This document shows, piece after piece, positions 17,782 to 26,699 of a DNA stretch of 44,248 bases. Below the pieces are notes generated by a model. That model had not been told where the DNA came from. It was given only the letters and a program-made list of their open reading frames with translations, and ran no database searches. Source of the DNA: Clostridiaceae bacterium (lineage in GTDB: Bacteria; Bacillota; Clostridia; Peptostreptococcales; T1SED10-28); the NCBI GenBank assembly GCA_003553525.1, contig PWEO01000198.1, forward strand, positions 1 through 44,248, given 5' to 3'. Each line of letters begins with the position of its first letter. Positions within the stretch are counted from its first letter, which is position 1. The translations under genes were made by a program, and so were the position numbers.

Positions 17782-20700
17782 ATGCATCTTAAAAGATTGG
17801 AACTGAAGGGATTTAAATCCTTTGCAAGCAAAATAACCATGGAATTGGAAACCGGAGTCACCGGTGTGGTAGGGCCTAACGGCAGTGGAAAAAGTAATAT
17901 TTCCGACGGCATCAAATGGGTGCTGGGGGAACAGAGTGCGAAAACCCTGCGGGGAGCAAAAATGGAAGATGTGATTTTTTCCGGTACGGAAAAACAAAAG
18001 CCCTTAGGAATGGCGGAGGTTTCCTTGGTTTTGGACAACGAAAGCGGAGGCATCCCCATTGATTATTCCGAAGTGAAGATTACCCGAAGAGCCTATCGAT
18101 CGGGAGAAAATGAATACTTAATCAATCAAAGTCCCTGCAGGCTTAGGGATATTCGGGAACTTTTTATGGATACGGGAATCGGGAAAGACGGATACTCCAT
18201 CGTAGGCCAGGGAAAAATCGATGAAATTCTCAGTCATAAAGCCGAGGATCGACGAAAAGTAATTGAAGAGGCCGTAGGGATTGTAAAATATAAAAGTCGT
18301 AAAGAGGAAGCCCAGAAGAAGCTAAAGGGCACCGAGGAAAACCTGCAGCGATTGTCGGATATTTTAAAGGAGCTGGGATCCCGGATCGGGCCCTTAAAGG
18401 AACAAAAGGAAAAAGCAGAGAAGTATCTGAAACTGTATGAAACCTTAAAAGAAGGGGAAGTAAAACATATTCTCGATGAATTATCCGTAATTGATGAAAA
18501 AATGCAAGTCATGGACCAGCAACGGCAGAAAATCAAAGAGGATATTGAAAGCGCAGAAGCAAAAAATATAAATGTGGAATCAGAAATGCTCTCCTTAGAA
18601 GAAAAGATTAAGGATTATCAGGAGCAATATGAGAAAAACGAAGGGAATTATTATCAGAAAAAAGAGGAGAACCAGGAGATCGAAAGTTTAAAACGTATGA
18701 ATCAGGGAGAAATTCAGCATCTAAAAGCCAGAGAAGAGGAGCTTCAAAACAGAATCCTGCAAGGGGAGACCCGAAAAAAAGAGATCGAAAGCGAGCTGCA
18801 GGAAAGCCAAGGAGAAGTTAAGTCCCTGGCCTCCCGGTTGACATCCATCGAAGAGGATTTGAAATCCGAAGGCAGCCTTTATGAGAAAAAGGATCAGAAA
18901 AACCGCCATCGGAAAGAGGACGTGGAAAGAGTCAAGGGAGAAATTATTGATGATATGAATCAACTCTCGGACTGGAAGGTGGATCTGGCCAATCTGGGAA
19001 GCATGAAAAACTCCATTGATCAGCGAAAATCCCAGATAAAACAGGATCTTGAGAAGAATTTAAGAGTACAGGGGGAACAAAAAGATTTAGCCCAAAAGCT
19101 GGAGGGGGTTTTTGAAGAGAATCAAAGGAATCAAAAAAAATATGAGAATGAAGGCAATACCTTGCAGATAAAACTCGAAAAAAAAGAAGAGGAGATACAA
19201 AACCACCTGGACAACATTAAAGAAAAAGATCGGCATTTGGAAAACAAGAAGTCCAAAGTGCAAATGCTGAAAAATCTGGAAGCATCCAAGGAAGGCTTCA
19301 ATCGAAGCGTAAAGGAAGTGCTGAAAAAAGCCAGAAAAGATCAGGATTTTGCCAAGGGACTCTATGGTGCCGTGGCGGATCTGATAAAAGTTCCCAAGGG
19401 TTATGAATTAGCCATTGAAACCGCCTTGGGGTATGCCATGCAAAACTTGATTGTGGCAGATGAAGAAAAGGGAAGAAGGCTGATCGAACACTGTAAGAAG
19501 CATAAACTGGGACGAATTACGGTACTGCCGAAAACCGCGATTTCACCGAAAACTTTGCAAACCCGGGAGAAAGAAAAAATCCAGCAGGAAGCAAAAGCCT
19601 CCATCGCCCTGGATATTATCCAATATCCGAAGGAACTGGAAGCCATCTTCTCCAGTTTGCTTGGGAAAGTGGTGATTTTACCGGATTTAAAGTATGCCGT
19701 CAACATGGCCAAAGTCTTAAATCACAGGGTGAAAATTGTAACCCTGGAGGGGGATGTGATGAATCCCGGAGGCTCCATGACCGGAGGTTCTCAGCAACAA
19801 AAAAGCCAGGGGCTTCTATCCAGAAAGCGGGAACTAAAAAGCTTAGCCCAGGAAGCTCTGAAAGAGGAAAAACTTTTAGAGGATCTTCGGCTAAAAAGTC
19901 GAGCTTTAAAGCAGGAGAAAGAGAATTTTGAAAAGGAAAAAATCCTTATCGACGGAAAAATGCAGGAAATTGCTATTGAAAAAGCAACCTTGAAAGAACA
20001 GCTGTTACAGCAGCAACAGCGCTTAGAGGAATCCCATCAGGAAATTTCCGATAGGAAAGAGGAGCTTTCCCGGCTGAAACAAACGGAAGATGATTATATT
20101 CGGGAACATCAGGAGTTGGAGGAAAAAGTAAAGGTTTTGGAAGAACGGCTGAAAAAAAACCGTTCATACATTCAAACGGAAGAAAAGGACTTATTTGAGC
20201 AACTGGATAAAATTGAGGGCCTTAAAGAACGCATCCAGGAGATGCAAGTTCGTAAAGCCTCCGCGGAAGAACAGATGAAAGCCTTAGAGAGTAAAATCCG
20301 GGGACTGAAGCAAGAAATTCATCGTCAGGAGAGCTCGATTGAACAGGACAATAAGGAGATTCTTAAAGGAAAACAGGAACAGATTGATATAGAGGAAAAA
20401 ATCCGGGAACAATCAAAAGCGATTGCCCAGGGAGAAATTCTTTTGCAAAAGATAAAACTGGAAGGAGATGCCCTTAAAGAAAAAGAACAGGAAACCTATC
20501 AAAGAAAGAAGGATGTTGAGAAAATCCACAGAGCCCAATACGAAGAGATCAAGGAAAAAGAAGAAGCCCTGTATAAGCAGGAAATGAAAAAAACCAAGCT
20601 TGAAGTACAATCGGAAAACCTACATCAAAGCTTATGGGAAAAATACGAAATGAGCCATGATGAGGGAGTGCAGTGGATTGATTCGAGGAAAATTGATCTT

Positions 20701-21363
20701 ACCCGGGGCGAAATTCAAGCTCTGAAGAATCAAATTAAATCCCTGGGCCATGTGAATGTGGAAGCCGTGGAAGAATACCGGGAAACAAAAGAGCGCTTTG
20801 ACTTTTTGGATCAGCAGCAAAAAGATTTGTTAGAGGCGAAAAAGAGCTTAAACCGGATCATTGAGGAAATGGAAAGCACCATGAAGGTTCAATTTCTTGA
20901 TCAGCTGGCAGTCATTAAAAAAGAGTTCAACTCAACCTTCTCCAGACTGTTTGGAGGGGGTAAGGCGGATCTGGTTCTGGAAGATGAGAACGACCCCTTA
21001 GAGACGGGAATCAATATTTTAGCGAGGCCCCCGGGGAAAAAACTCCAGAGCCTATCCCTGTTATCCGGAGGGGAACGGGCATTAACGGCCATCGCCCTGC
21101 TTTTTGCCATATTAAAGATCAAACCCAGTCCTTTTTGTGTACTGGATGAAATTGAAGCGGCCCTGGATGAAAGCAATGTCCATCGCTTTGCAGGATTTTT
21201 AAAGGAATTGGCAAGGGATACCCAGTTTATTGTGGTAACCCACCGAAAAGGCACCATGGAAGCGGCGGATATGCTATACGGTGTTACCATGGAAACCGAA
21301 GGAATCTCAAAGCTGATTTCCGTTAAAATGAAAGACTACGTAGTAAATGAAAAAGTACTTTAG
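17782..21363 (+). CDS. smc: Chromosome segregation protein SMC
   Basis: The complete 1193-residue SMC ATPase has Walker A GPNGSGKS (31-38), two long coiled coils (about 165-500 and 670-1010), and a hinge near 510-660 with glycines in NPGGSMTGGSQ. The C-motif LSGGE is at 1094-1098 and the Walker B catalytic pair Asp1122-Glu1123 lies in CVLDEIEAALDE. With ScpA and ScpB (not in the window) it forms the condensin that compacts and separates replicated chromosomes. The ATG at 17782 follows a GGGGGGTGAGG site. ftsY follows after 11 bases. Confidence 0.98.
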   Translation: MHLKRLELKGFKSFASKITMELETGVTGVVGPNGSGKSNISDGIKWVLGEQSAKTLRGAKMEDVIFSGTEKQKPLGMAEVSLVLDNESGGIPIDYSEVKITRRAYRSGENEYLINQSPCRLRDIRELFMDTGIGKDGYSIVGQGKIDEILSHKAEDRRKVIEEAVGIVKYKSRKEEAQKKLKGTEENLQRLSDILKELGSRIGPLKEQKEKAEKYLKLYETLKEGEVKHILDELSVIDEKMQVMDQQRQKIKEDIESAEAKNINVESEMLSLEEKIKDYQEQYEKNEGNYYQKKEENQEIESLKRMNQGEIQHLKAREEELQNRILQGETRKKEIESELQESQGEVKSLASRLTSIEEDLKSEGSLYEKKDQKNRHRKEDVERVKGEIIDDMNQLSDWKVDLANLGSMKNSIDQRKSQIKQDLEKNLRVQGEQKDLAQKLEGVFEENQRNQKKYENEGNTLQIKLEKKEEEIQNHLDNIKEKDRHLENKKSKVQMLKNLEASKEGFNRSVKEVLKKARKDQDFAKGLYGAVADLIKVPKGYELAIETALGYAMQNLIVADEEKGRRLIEHCKKHKLGRITVLPKTAISPKTLQTREKEKIQQEAKASIALDIIQYPKELEAIFSSLLGKVVILPDLKYAVNMAKVLNHRVKIVTLEGDVMNPGGSMTGGSQQQKSQGLLSRKRELKSLAQEALKEEKLLEDLRLKSRALKQEKENFEKEKILIDGKMQEIAIEKATLKEQLLQQQQRLEESHQEISDRKEELSRLKQTEDDYIREHQELEEKVKVLEERLKKNRSYIQTEEKDLFEQLDKIEGLKERIQEMQVRKASAEEQMKALESKIRGLKQEIHRQESSIEQDNKEILKGKQEQIDIEEKIREQSKAIAQGEILLQKIKLEGDALKEKEQETYQRKKDVEKIHRAQYEEIKEKEEALYKQEMKKTKLEVQSENLHQSLWEKYEMSHDEGVQWIDSRKIDLTRGEIQALKNQIKSLGHVNVEAVEEYRETKERFDFLDQQQKDLLEAKKSLNRIIEEMESTMKVQFLDQLAVIKKEFNSTFSRLFGGGKADLVLEDENDPLETGINILARPPGKKLQSLSLLSGGERALTAIALLFAILKIKPSPFCVLDEIEAALDESNVHRFAGFLKELARDTQFIVVTHRKGTMEAADMLYGVTMETEGISKLISVKMKDYVVNEKVL

Positions 21364-21374
21364 GAGGAAAAGTG

Positions 21375-22412
21375 ATGCTGAAAAACTTGTTTAAAGGAAA
21401 CGATGAAGAAAACTCCACGGAACCGGTTAATGTTTCGGAGGAAAAAGAAAACACAACAAACAGTGAAACCGAAGAAGTGTCCGAGGAAGTTGTGAGTCTT
21501 GGAGGTCTTTTCGGACGGTTGAAAGAGGGGCTTACGAAAACCAAAAAAGGAATTACCGACCGGGTGGATGATTTGGTCAAATCCTATACAAAAATCGATG
21601 AGGATTTGTTTGAGGAATTAGAAGAGATTTTAATAACTGCAGACCTTGGTGTAAATACCACCATGGAAATCATCGATCAGCTGCGGGACCGGGTTAAGGA
21701 GAATAGAGCAACGGACCCCAGGGAAGTGAAGGGTTTATTAAAGGAACTGTTAACCGAGACACTGGAGGAAGTGGCAAACCCCACGTTGGATCTAAAAACC
21801 ACCCCTTCCATTATTATGGTCGTGGGGGTAAACGGTGTGGGCAAAACCACCTCCATCGGAAAAATCGCCCATAAATTAAAAGCCGAGGGAAAAAATGTAC
21901 TTCTGGCAGCGGGGGATACTTTCCGGGCGGGAGCCATTGAACAACTGAAGATTTGGGGGGAGCGCTCCGGTATTGATGTGATCTCTCACCAGGAAGGCTC
22001 GGATCCGGCGGCGGTGGTCTACGATGCCATTCAGGCGGCAAAGTCCAGAAAAGTGGATGTGCTCATTTGTGACACCGCGGGCAGACTTCATAACAAGAAA
22101 AATTTAATGAACGAGCTGGGAAAGGTTTTTAAAATCGTAAAACGGGAATGTGAAGGACTTTCCCAGGAATCCCTGCTGGTGCTGGACGCCACTACGGGAC
22201 AAAATGCCATACAACAGGCGAAAATCTTCAAAGAGGTTACAGACATCAGCGGTCTGGTACTAACGAAGCTTGACGGCACCGCAAAGGGTGGGATTGTAAT
22301 CTCTGTCAGTAAAGAATTAAAGGTTCCTGTTAAGCTTATCGGAGTGGGGGAAAAGCTGGAAGACTTACAGGGTTTTGAGCCGAAGAATTTTGTGAATGCA
22401 TTGTTTGATTAA
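21375..22412 (+). CDS. ftsY: Signal recognition particle receptor FtsY
   Basis: This 345-residue SRP GTPase has a short acidic N-terminal A domain (residues 1-45, rich in Glu/Thr/Ser), then the NG domain: G1 GVNGVGKTTSIGK, GDTFRAGAIEQL, DTAGRLHNKKNLMNEL and TKLDGTAKGG. It docks Ffh-ribosome complexes at the membrane. GTG 21372 and ATG 21375 are both possible; AGGAGG spacing (4 versus 7 bases) favours the ATG. Its partner Ffh is encoded 0.5 kb downstream but has a separate promoter. Confidence 0.96.
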   Translation: MLKNLFKGNDEENSTEPVNVSEEKENTTNSETEEVSEEVVSLGGLFGRLKEGLTKTKKGITDRVDDLVKSYTKIDEDLFEELEEILITADLGVNTTMEIIDQLRDRVKENRATDPREVKGLLKELLTETLEEVANPTLDLKTTPSIIMVVGVNGVGKTTSIGKIAHKLKAEGKNVLLAAGDTFRAGAIEQLKIWGERSGIDVISHQEGSDPAAVVYDAIQAAKSRKVDVLICDTAGRLHNKKNLMNELGKVFKIVKRECEGLSQESLLVLDATTGQNAIQQAKIFKEVTDISGLVLTKLDGTAKGGIVISVSKELKVPVKLIGVGEKLEDLQGFEPKNFVNALFD

Positions 22413-22470
22413 GAAAGTCCGGTTTTCAAGAAAGAAATCGGAAAGATCTTTAAAAAATCCCTATAAACTA

Positions 22471-22499
22471 TTGACAGCAGCGCTACTATGGGTTATACT
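22471..22499 (+). promoter_or_regulatory. Sigma-A promoter for ylxM-ffh-rpsP-khpA
   Basis: TTGACA (22471-22476), a 17-base spacer and TATACT (22494-22499) match the consensus at 11 of 12 positions. It separates the SRP operon from ftsY. Confidence 0.87.
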
Positions 22500-22506
22500 T
22501 TCATCT

Positions 22507-22526
22507 GTAAAGCAATCAAGCTTTAC
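22507..22526 (+). repeat. Small hairpin in the ylxM 5' leader
   Basis: GTAAAGC (22507-22513) and GCTTTAC (22520-22526) form a perfect 7-bp stem with loop AATCAA. It lies at the expected start of the transcript from the 22471-22499 promoter, so it could protect the 5' end. Its role is not known. Confidence 0.5.
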
Positions 22527-22546
22527 GGAAAGTTAGGAAGATGCAG

Positions 22547-22894
22547 ATGATTGAAAAAAAAGTTGAAGTGTCGGTGCTGTATGATTATTATCAGGAGCTC
22601 CTGACCAAAACCCAACGAAATATTATTGAACTGTATTTTAATTACGACCTTTCCCTTTCGGAAATCGCAGAGGAAATCGGCATATCAAGACAAGCGGTAT
22701 ATGACCATATCAAACGGACGGAAAAGCTTCTGTTTGATTACGAAGAGAAACTCCAAATGGTTAAAAATGATCAATCCCGTAGGGATAAGATCCAGGAGTT
22801 GATAGAAAAAATCGAAAAGCTGCCGAATTATGACCGAGATTCCGGAATTCATAGGGAAGTTAAGAGAATACGGGATGAACTGGAGCAATTATAA
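22547..22894 (+). CDS. ylxM: YlxM-family putative helix-turn-helix SRP-associated protein
   Basis: The 115-residue protein contains a sigma70-region-4-like helix-turn-helix: [20 protein letters not shown] followed by [20 protein letters not shown]. YlxM proteins are always near ffh/ftsY, and the streptococcal homologue modulates the SRP, but the function is poorly known. The start is ATG 22547, 6 bases after AGGAAG; an ATG at 22541 abuts that site. It is first in the ffh operon. Confidence 0.9.
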   Translation: MIEKKVEVSVLYDYYQELLTKTQRNIIELYFNYDLSLSEIAEEIGISRQAVYDHIKRTEKLLFDYEEKLQMVKNDQSRRDKIQELIEKIEKLPNYDRDSGIHREVKRIRDELEQL

Positions 22895-22917
22895 ATAAAA
22901 ACCCGAGGTGTTTATAT

Positions 22918-24267
22918 ATGATATTTGAAGGATTAGCGGAAAAACTGCAAAATACCTTTAGCAAACTGAAGAGTAAGGGAAAATTGAATGAACAGGACGT
23001 AACCGCCGCAATGCGCGAGGTTAAAATGGCCCTGTTGGAAGCGGATGTTAACTTCAAGGTGGTAAAAGACTTTATCAACCGGGTAAAGGAACGGGCCGTG
23101 GGGGATGAAGTGCTGGAAAGCTTAACTCCGGGACAGCATGTGATCAAAATCGTAAAAGACGAACTGACCCATATCATGGGAGATACTCAAAGCAAAATCA
23201 ACTTCAGCAATAAACCCCCAACCATCATTATGATGGCGGGACTGCAAGGGGCAGGGAAAACCACTACCTGCGGGAAATTAGCAAAACTGTTGAAAAAACA
23301 GGGGAAACGTCCCTTGCTGGTAGCCTGCGACGTATATCGTCCCGCAGCCATTAATCAGCTGGAAACCGTAGGCAGCCAGGTGGAAGTTCCCGTGTTTTCC
23401 ATGGGAGACAAAGAAAAACCCGTAACCATTGCCAAAGAAAGTGTTGCTCATGCGGAGAAACACGGCAATGATGTGGTAATTATTGATACTGCCGGAAGGC
23501 TTCATATTGATTCGAACCTGATGAACGAGTTAAAGGAAATCGATAACGAGGTACATCCCCATGAAAAACTTCTGGTACTGGATTCCATGACGGGACAGGA
23601 CGCCGTCAATGTGGCCAAAGAGTTCAACGAATCCATCGAAATTAACGGAGTAATCCTGACAAAGCTCGACGGAGACACCCGAGGGGGAGCCGCCCTTTCC
23701 ATTCGGGGAGTTACCGATAAACCGATCAAGTTTGTAGGTATGGGAGAGAAGCTCGATGAGCTGGAAGCCTTCCATCCCGATCGAATGGCCTCAAGAATTC
23801 TCGGCATGGGAGACATGCTAAGCCTTATTGAAAAGGCGGAGTCCTCCTTTGATCAGAAAAAGGCCAAGGAAATGGAAGAAAAACTGCGTTCCCAGCAGTT
23901 TACCTTTGAAGACTTTTTAGAGCAACTGGAACAAATCCGTAACATGGGACCCATTGGAGATATGCTGAATATGCTTCCCGGGGTGCCCAGCAAACAGATG
24001 AAAAACTTAAATGTGGATGAAAAAGAACTCAACCACATTCAAGCGATTATACAGTCCATGACCAAGGATGAAAGAACCAATCCCGGTATTATTAACGGCA
24101 GCAGAAGAAAACGCATCGCCAGAGGAAGCGGGACTTCCGTACAACAGGTAAACAAACTGATCAAACAGTTTGAACAGACCCGTAAAATGATGAAGCAATT
24201 CAGCGGCAGCGGAATGGACAAGCTAAAGAAAAAAGGCGGCAAATTTAATATGCCTTTCTTTGGATAA
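22918..24267 (+). CDS. ffh: Signal recognition particle protein Ffh (SRP54)
   Basis: The 449-residue SRP GTPase has an N domain, then G1 GLQGAGKTTTCGKLA, CDVYRPAAINQL, DTAGRLHIDSNLMNEL and TKLDGDTRGGAAL. The C-terminal M domain (about 300-440) has GSGTSVQQVNKLIKQF and a Met-rich tail that binds 4.5S RNA and signal sequences. It delivers nascent membrane proteins to FtsY. rpsP starts 43 bases downstream. The SRP RNA gene is not in the window. Confidence 0.97.
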   Translation: MIFEGLAEKLQNTFSKLKSKGKLNEQDVTAAMREVKMALLEADVNFKVVKDFINRVKERAVGDEVLESLTPGQHVIKIVKDELTHIMGDTQSKINFSNKPPTIIMMAGLQGAGKTTTCGKLAKLLKKQGKRPLLVACDVYRPAAINQLETVGSQVEVPVFSMGDKEKPVTIAKESVAHAEKHGNDVVIIDTAGRLHIDSNLMNELKEIDNEVHPHEKLLVLDSMTGQDAVNVAKEFNESIEINGVILTKLDGDTRGGAALSIRGVTDKPIKFVGMGEKLDELEAFHPDRMASRILGMGDMLSLIEKAESSFDQKKAKEMEEKLRSQQFTFEDFLEQLEQIRNMGPIGDMLNMLPGVPSKQMKNLNVDEKELNHIQAIIQSMTKDERTNPGIINGSRRKRIARGSGTSVQQVNKLIKQFEQTRKMMKQFSGSGMDKLKKKGGKFNMPFFG

Positions 24268-24310
24268 ATAGTTTATTTAGATGTAACACATTGTAAGGAG
24301 GTGAAAAAAC

Positions 24311-24553
24311 ATGGCAGTAAAAATTCGATTAAAAAGAATGGGTGCTAAAAAAAGACCTTTCTATAGAATTGTGGTTGCAGACTCAAGATCTCCACGGGAT
24401 GGACGATTTATTGAAGAGCTTGGATACTACAATCCCGTATCTACACCAAAGGAAATTAAAATCAATGGTGATAAGGCTAAGGAATGGTTAGGAAAAGGTG
24501 CACAACCTACAGACGTAGTAAAACATTTGTTTAAAAACAACGGTATTGTATAG
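24311..24553 (+). CDS. rpsP: 30S ribosomal protein S16
   Basis: This 80-residue S16 starts [20 protein letters not shown] with the family segment [20 protein letters not shown]. It is a small-subunit assembly protein. A strong AAGGAGGTG site precedes the ATG. khpA follows after 24 bases, the usual rpsP-khpA pairing. Confidence 0.98.
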   Translation: MAVKIRLKRMGAKKRPFYRIVVADSRSPRDGRFIEELGYYNPVSTPKEIKINGDKAKEWLGKGAQPTDVVKHLFKNNGIV

Positions 24554-24577
24554 TTTTCCTCATAAGGAGGTACTAAA

Positions 24578-24805
24578 ATGAGACAATTAGTTGAAATGAT
24601 CGCAAAATCCTTAGTGGATTACCCCGACAGGGTAACCGTAAAGGAAGTGGAAAGTGACCAAGCCCTTACTCTGGAGCTTCGTGTTGCCCCGGAGGATATG
24701 GGAAAGGTTATCGGCAAGCAGGGAAGAATCGCTAAAGCGATTAGAACTGTGGTAAAAGCCGCTGCGGTAAAAGAAAACAAAAGAGTGGTTGTTGAAATTA
24801 TGTAA
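24578..24805 (+). CDS. khpA: KH-domain RNA-binding protein KhpA (YlqC)
   Basis: The 75-residue single KH domain has the GxxG loop VIGKQGRIAKAIRTVV. KhpA binds many RNAs and, with KhpB/Jag, affects cell size and division in streptococci. AAGGAGG precedes the ATG 24578. The stop codon overlaps the base of the operon terminator. Confidence 0.95.
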   Translation: MRQLVEMIAKSLVDYPDRVTVKEVESDQALTLELRVAPEDMGKVIGKQGRIAKAIRTVVKAAAVKENKRVVVEIM

Positions 24806-24836
24806 GGATTAGGATTCCCTAATCCTTTGTTTTTTT
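24804..24836 (+). terminator. Rho-independent terminator of ylxM-ffh-rpsP-khpA
   Basis: AAGGATTAGG (24804-24813) and CCTAATCCTT (24818-24827) form a perfect 10-bp stem with a 4-base loop, followed by TGTTTTTTT. The first two stem bases are the last two bases of the khpA TAA stop. Confidence 0.92.
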
Positions 24837-24915
24837 ATAAAGTTTAATGTAACGTTTTATATAAAGAGAAGCATGAAGTTTAAGTTGAAAAATTCAATTT
24901 TTAAGAGGTGTTAAA

Positions 24916-25428
24916 ATGGAAAAAATTCTGATCGGTCAGATTATCAATGTTCATGGAATCAAAGGGGGACTGAAAGTCCGTCATTTAACCGATGATTTAG
25001 AGCGCTTTTATGATCTGGACTATCTATACATAGAAGATCCGAAAACTAAGAAGTTGCAACGATTTGATATTGAAAAGGTTCAGGCCCATAAAGGCTTTAT
25101 CATCATGTATCTGAAAGGATACGGAAATATCAACGAGGTGGAGTATCTGAAAAATCGGGATCTTTATATTGAAAAATCCCAACGGAAAGAGCTGGAGGAA
25201 GACACCTACTTTATACAGGATTTAATCGGCTTAGAGGTGGTAAGTGAAAAAGAAGGCAGGCTGGGTGTTTTGGAAGACGTAATACAGGCGGGCGCCAGCG
25301 AAGTTTATATTATCCGGGGTAAGGAGTACGGAGAAGTGATGATCCCTGCAGCCAAGGAGTTTATTAAAGAGGTGGATATCGAAAATGGAAAAATGAAAGT
25401 GGAATTAATTGAAGGGATGCTTCCATGA
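24916..25428 (+). CDS. rimM: Ribosome maturation factor RimM
   Basis: This 170-residue two-domain protein has an N-terminal RimM beta-barrel (IGQIINVHGIKGGLKVRHLTD) and a C-terminal PRC-barrel (about 95-170, DLIGLEVVSEKEGRLGVLED, then EVMIPAAKEFIKEVD). It assists 30S head assembly. The ATG follows AAGAGGTG. It overlaps trmD by 4 bases (ATGA), a translational coupling. A short hairpin (24882-24900) lies just before its ribosome binding site. Confidence 0.96.
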   Translation: MEKILIGQIINVHGIKGGLKVRHLTDDLERFYDLDYLYIEDPKTKKLQRFDIEKVQAHKGFIIMYLKGYGNINEVEYLKNRDLYIEKSQRKELEEDTYFIQDLIGLEVVSEKEGRLGVLEDVIQAGASEVYIIRGKEYGEVMIPAAKEFIKEVDIENGKMKVELIEGMLP

Positions 25429-26147
25429 AGATTCATGTGCTGACCCTGTTTCCTGAAATGTTTTACGGTCCCTTAGGCAGCAGTATTATTAAACGGGCCA
25501 GGGAAGATGAGAAGCTTTCCATCGACTATTACCAAATACGGGACTATTCCACCAACAAACATCAAAAAGTGGATGATTATCCTTACGGCGGGGGTTCCGG
25601 TATGGTAATGACCCCTCAGCCCATTATGGATGCCTATCGGGATATTTTGAAAAACACCCAAAAACAAACACCGCGAACCATTTATCTCTCTCCAAAGGGT
25701 AAAGTTTTTTCCCAGGAGATGGCCATGGAACTTTCCCGGGAAGAGGAACTGATCTTTCTTTGCGGACACTATGAAGGGGTGGATCAGCGTGTAATTGATG
25801 AGATTGTAACCGATGAAATCTCCATAGGAGATTACGTGCTGACCGGAGGAGAGCTCCCGGCCATGGTGATGATCGATGCCCTTAGTCGACTGATACCCGG
25901 TGTACTGTCCGGCCCTGAAGCCTATGAGGAGGAATCCATCCATTCCGGACTGCTGGAGTATCCTCAGTATACGCGGCCGCCAAGTTTTGAGGGGAAGGAA
26001 GTACCGAAAATCCTTTTATCGGGAGACCATGAAAAAATCCGCAAATGGCGACGAAAAGAAGCTTTAATGCTTACCCGGGACCGGCGTCCCGATCTCTTTC
26101 AAAAAATTGAACTGACCAAGGAAGATTATAAGCTCTTAAAGCCCTAA
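25425..26147 (+). CDS. trmD: tRNA (guanine37-N1)-methyltransferase TrmD
   Basis: The 240-residue SPOUT-class enzyme has YGGGSGMVMTPQPI, the knot segment LSPKGKVFSQEMA, LCGHYEGVDQRVIDE, ISIGDYVLTGGELPAM, and the C-terminal RPPSFEGKEVP and IRKWRRKEAL. It methylates G37 next to the anticodon and so prevents +1 frameshifting. It is coupled to rimM by the ATGA overlap. rplS has its own promoter downstream. Confidence 0.98.
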   Translation: MKIHVLTLFPEMFYGPLGSSIIKRAREDEKLSIDYYQIRDYSTNKHQKVDDYPYGGGSGMVMTPQPIMDAYRDILKNTQKQTPRTIYLSPKGKVFSQEMAMELSREEELIFLCGHYEGVDQRVIDEIVTDEISIGDYVLTGGELPAMVMIDALSRLIPGVLSGPEAYEEESIHSGLLEYPQYTRPPSFEGKEVPKILLSGDHEKIRKWRRKEALMLTRDRRPDLFQKIELTKEDYKLLKP

Positions 26148-26187
26148 AAAAATCCCGCTGAAAAGTTTGGATTTTAAAAAATTATCA

Positions 26188-26216
26188 TTGAAGAGGGCCG
26201 GGCCTTATGATATAAT
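26188..26216 (+). promoter_or_regulatory. Strong extended -10 promoter for rplS
   Basis: TTGAAG (26188-26193), a 17-base spacer and consensus TATAAT (26211-26216) are combined with TGA directly before the -10 (extended TGn element). The predicted start near 26223 gives a leader of about 70 bases before rplS. Confidence 0.9.
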
Positions 26217-26230
26217 AGCAGAGTATTAAA

Positions 26231-26284
26231 GGCGTTCCTCTGGGAACAGTAGGATTCTTTAAGAACGTCTGGTGAGGAAGGAGG
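26231..26284 (+). promoter_or_regulatory. Structured 5' leader of rplS, probable L19 leader
   Basis: GGCGTTC (26231-26237) can pair with GAACGTC (26263-26269). An alternative inner hairpin is GTTCC (26234-26238)/GGAAC (26243-26247). TTCCTC (26235-26240) is also complementary to GAGGAA (26274-26279), which abuts the ribosome binding site AAGGAGG (26278-26284). Mutually exclusive pairings before rplS fit the known Firmicutes L19 leader type of autoregulation. Assignment to that RNA family is by position and folding only. Confidence 0.6.
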
Positions 26285-26291
26285 TAATACA

Positions 26292-26636
26292 ATGAATATT
26301 ATCGATATGATTGATAAGGAACAACTAAAGTCCGAGGTACCGGAATTTGCACCTGGAGATACGGTTCGCGTTGATGTAAAAATCAAAGAGGGAACCCGTG
26401 AAAGAATTCAGGCATTCCAAGGAATCGTAATTAAACGACAAGGTGGAGGCATCCAAGAGACCTTTACCGTTCGAAGAATTGCTTATGGTGTAAGTATGGA
26501 AAGAACTTTTCCCGTACATTCTCCAAAGGTTGTGGAAGTAAAAGTCATCAAACGAGGAAGCGTAAGACGGGCGAGACTATATTACTTAAAGAACCGAATC
26601 GGGAAGGCTGCTTACCGAATCAAAGAAAAAAAATAA
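26292..26636 (+). CDS. rplS: 50S ribosomal protein L19
   Basis: The 114-residue L19 has [35 protein letters not shown] and the basic C-terminus [19 protein letters not shown]. It sits at the subunit interface. The AAGGAGG site lies 7 bases before the ATG. The gene forms a single-gene transcription unit with its own promoter, structured leader and terminator. Confidence 0.98.
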   Translation: MNIIDMIDKEQLKSEVPEFAPGDTVRVDVKIKEGTRERIQAFQGIVIKRQGGGIQETFTVRRIAYGVSMERTFPVHSPKVVEVKVIKRGSVRRARLYYLKNRIGKAAYRIKEKK

Positions 26637-26647
26637 GCGCTCAGACA

Positions 26648-26679
26648 AAGGGACTGGAAACAGTCCCTTATTTTGTTTT
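26648..26679 (+). terminator. Rho-independent terminator of rplS
   Basis: AAGGGACTG (26648-26656) and CAGTCCCTT (26661-26669) form a 9-bp stem closed by a GAAA tetraloop, followed by TTTTGTTTT. Confidence 0.92.
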
Positions 26680-26699
26680 AAATAAAAGGATGTGATGAT

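Noticed and set aside
17367-18059. Minus-strand open frame of 230 codons over rnc-smc
   Set aside because: It is fully antisense to two conserved genes, lacks a ribosome binding site and reads as a low-complexity shadow (F/L/S/P-rich).
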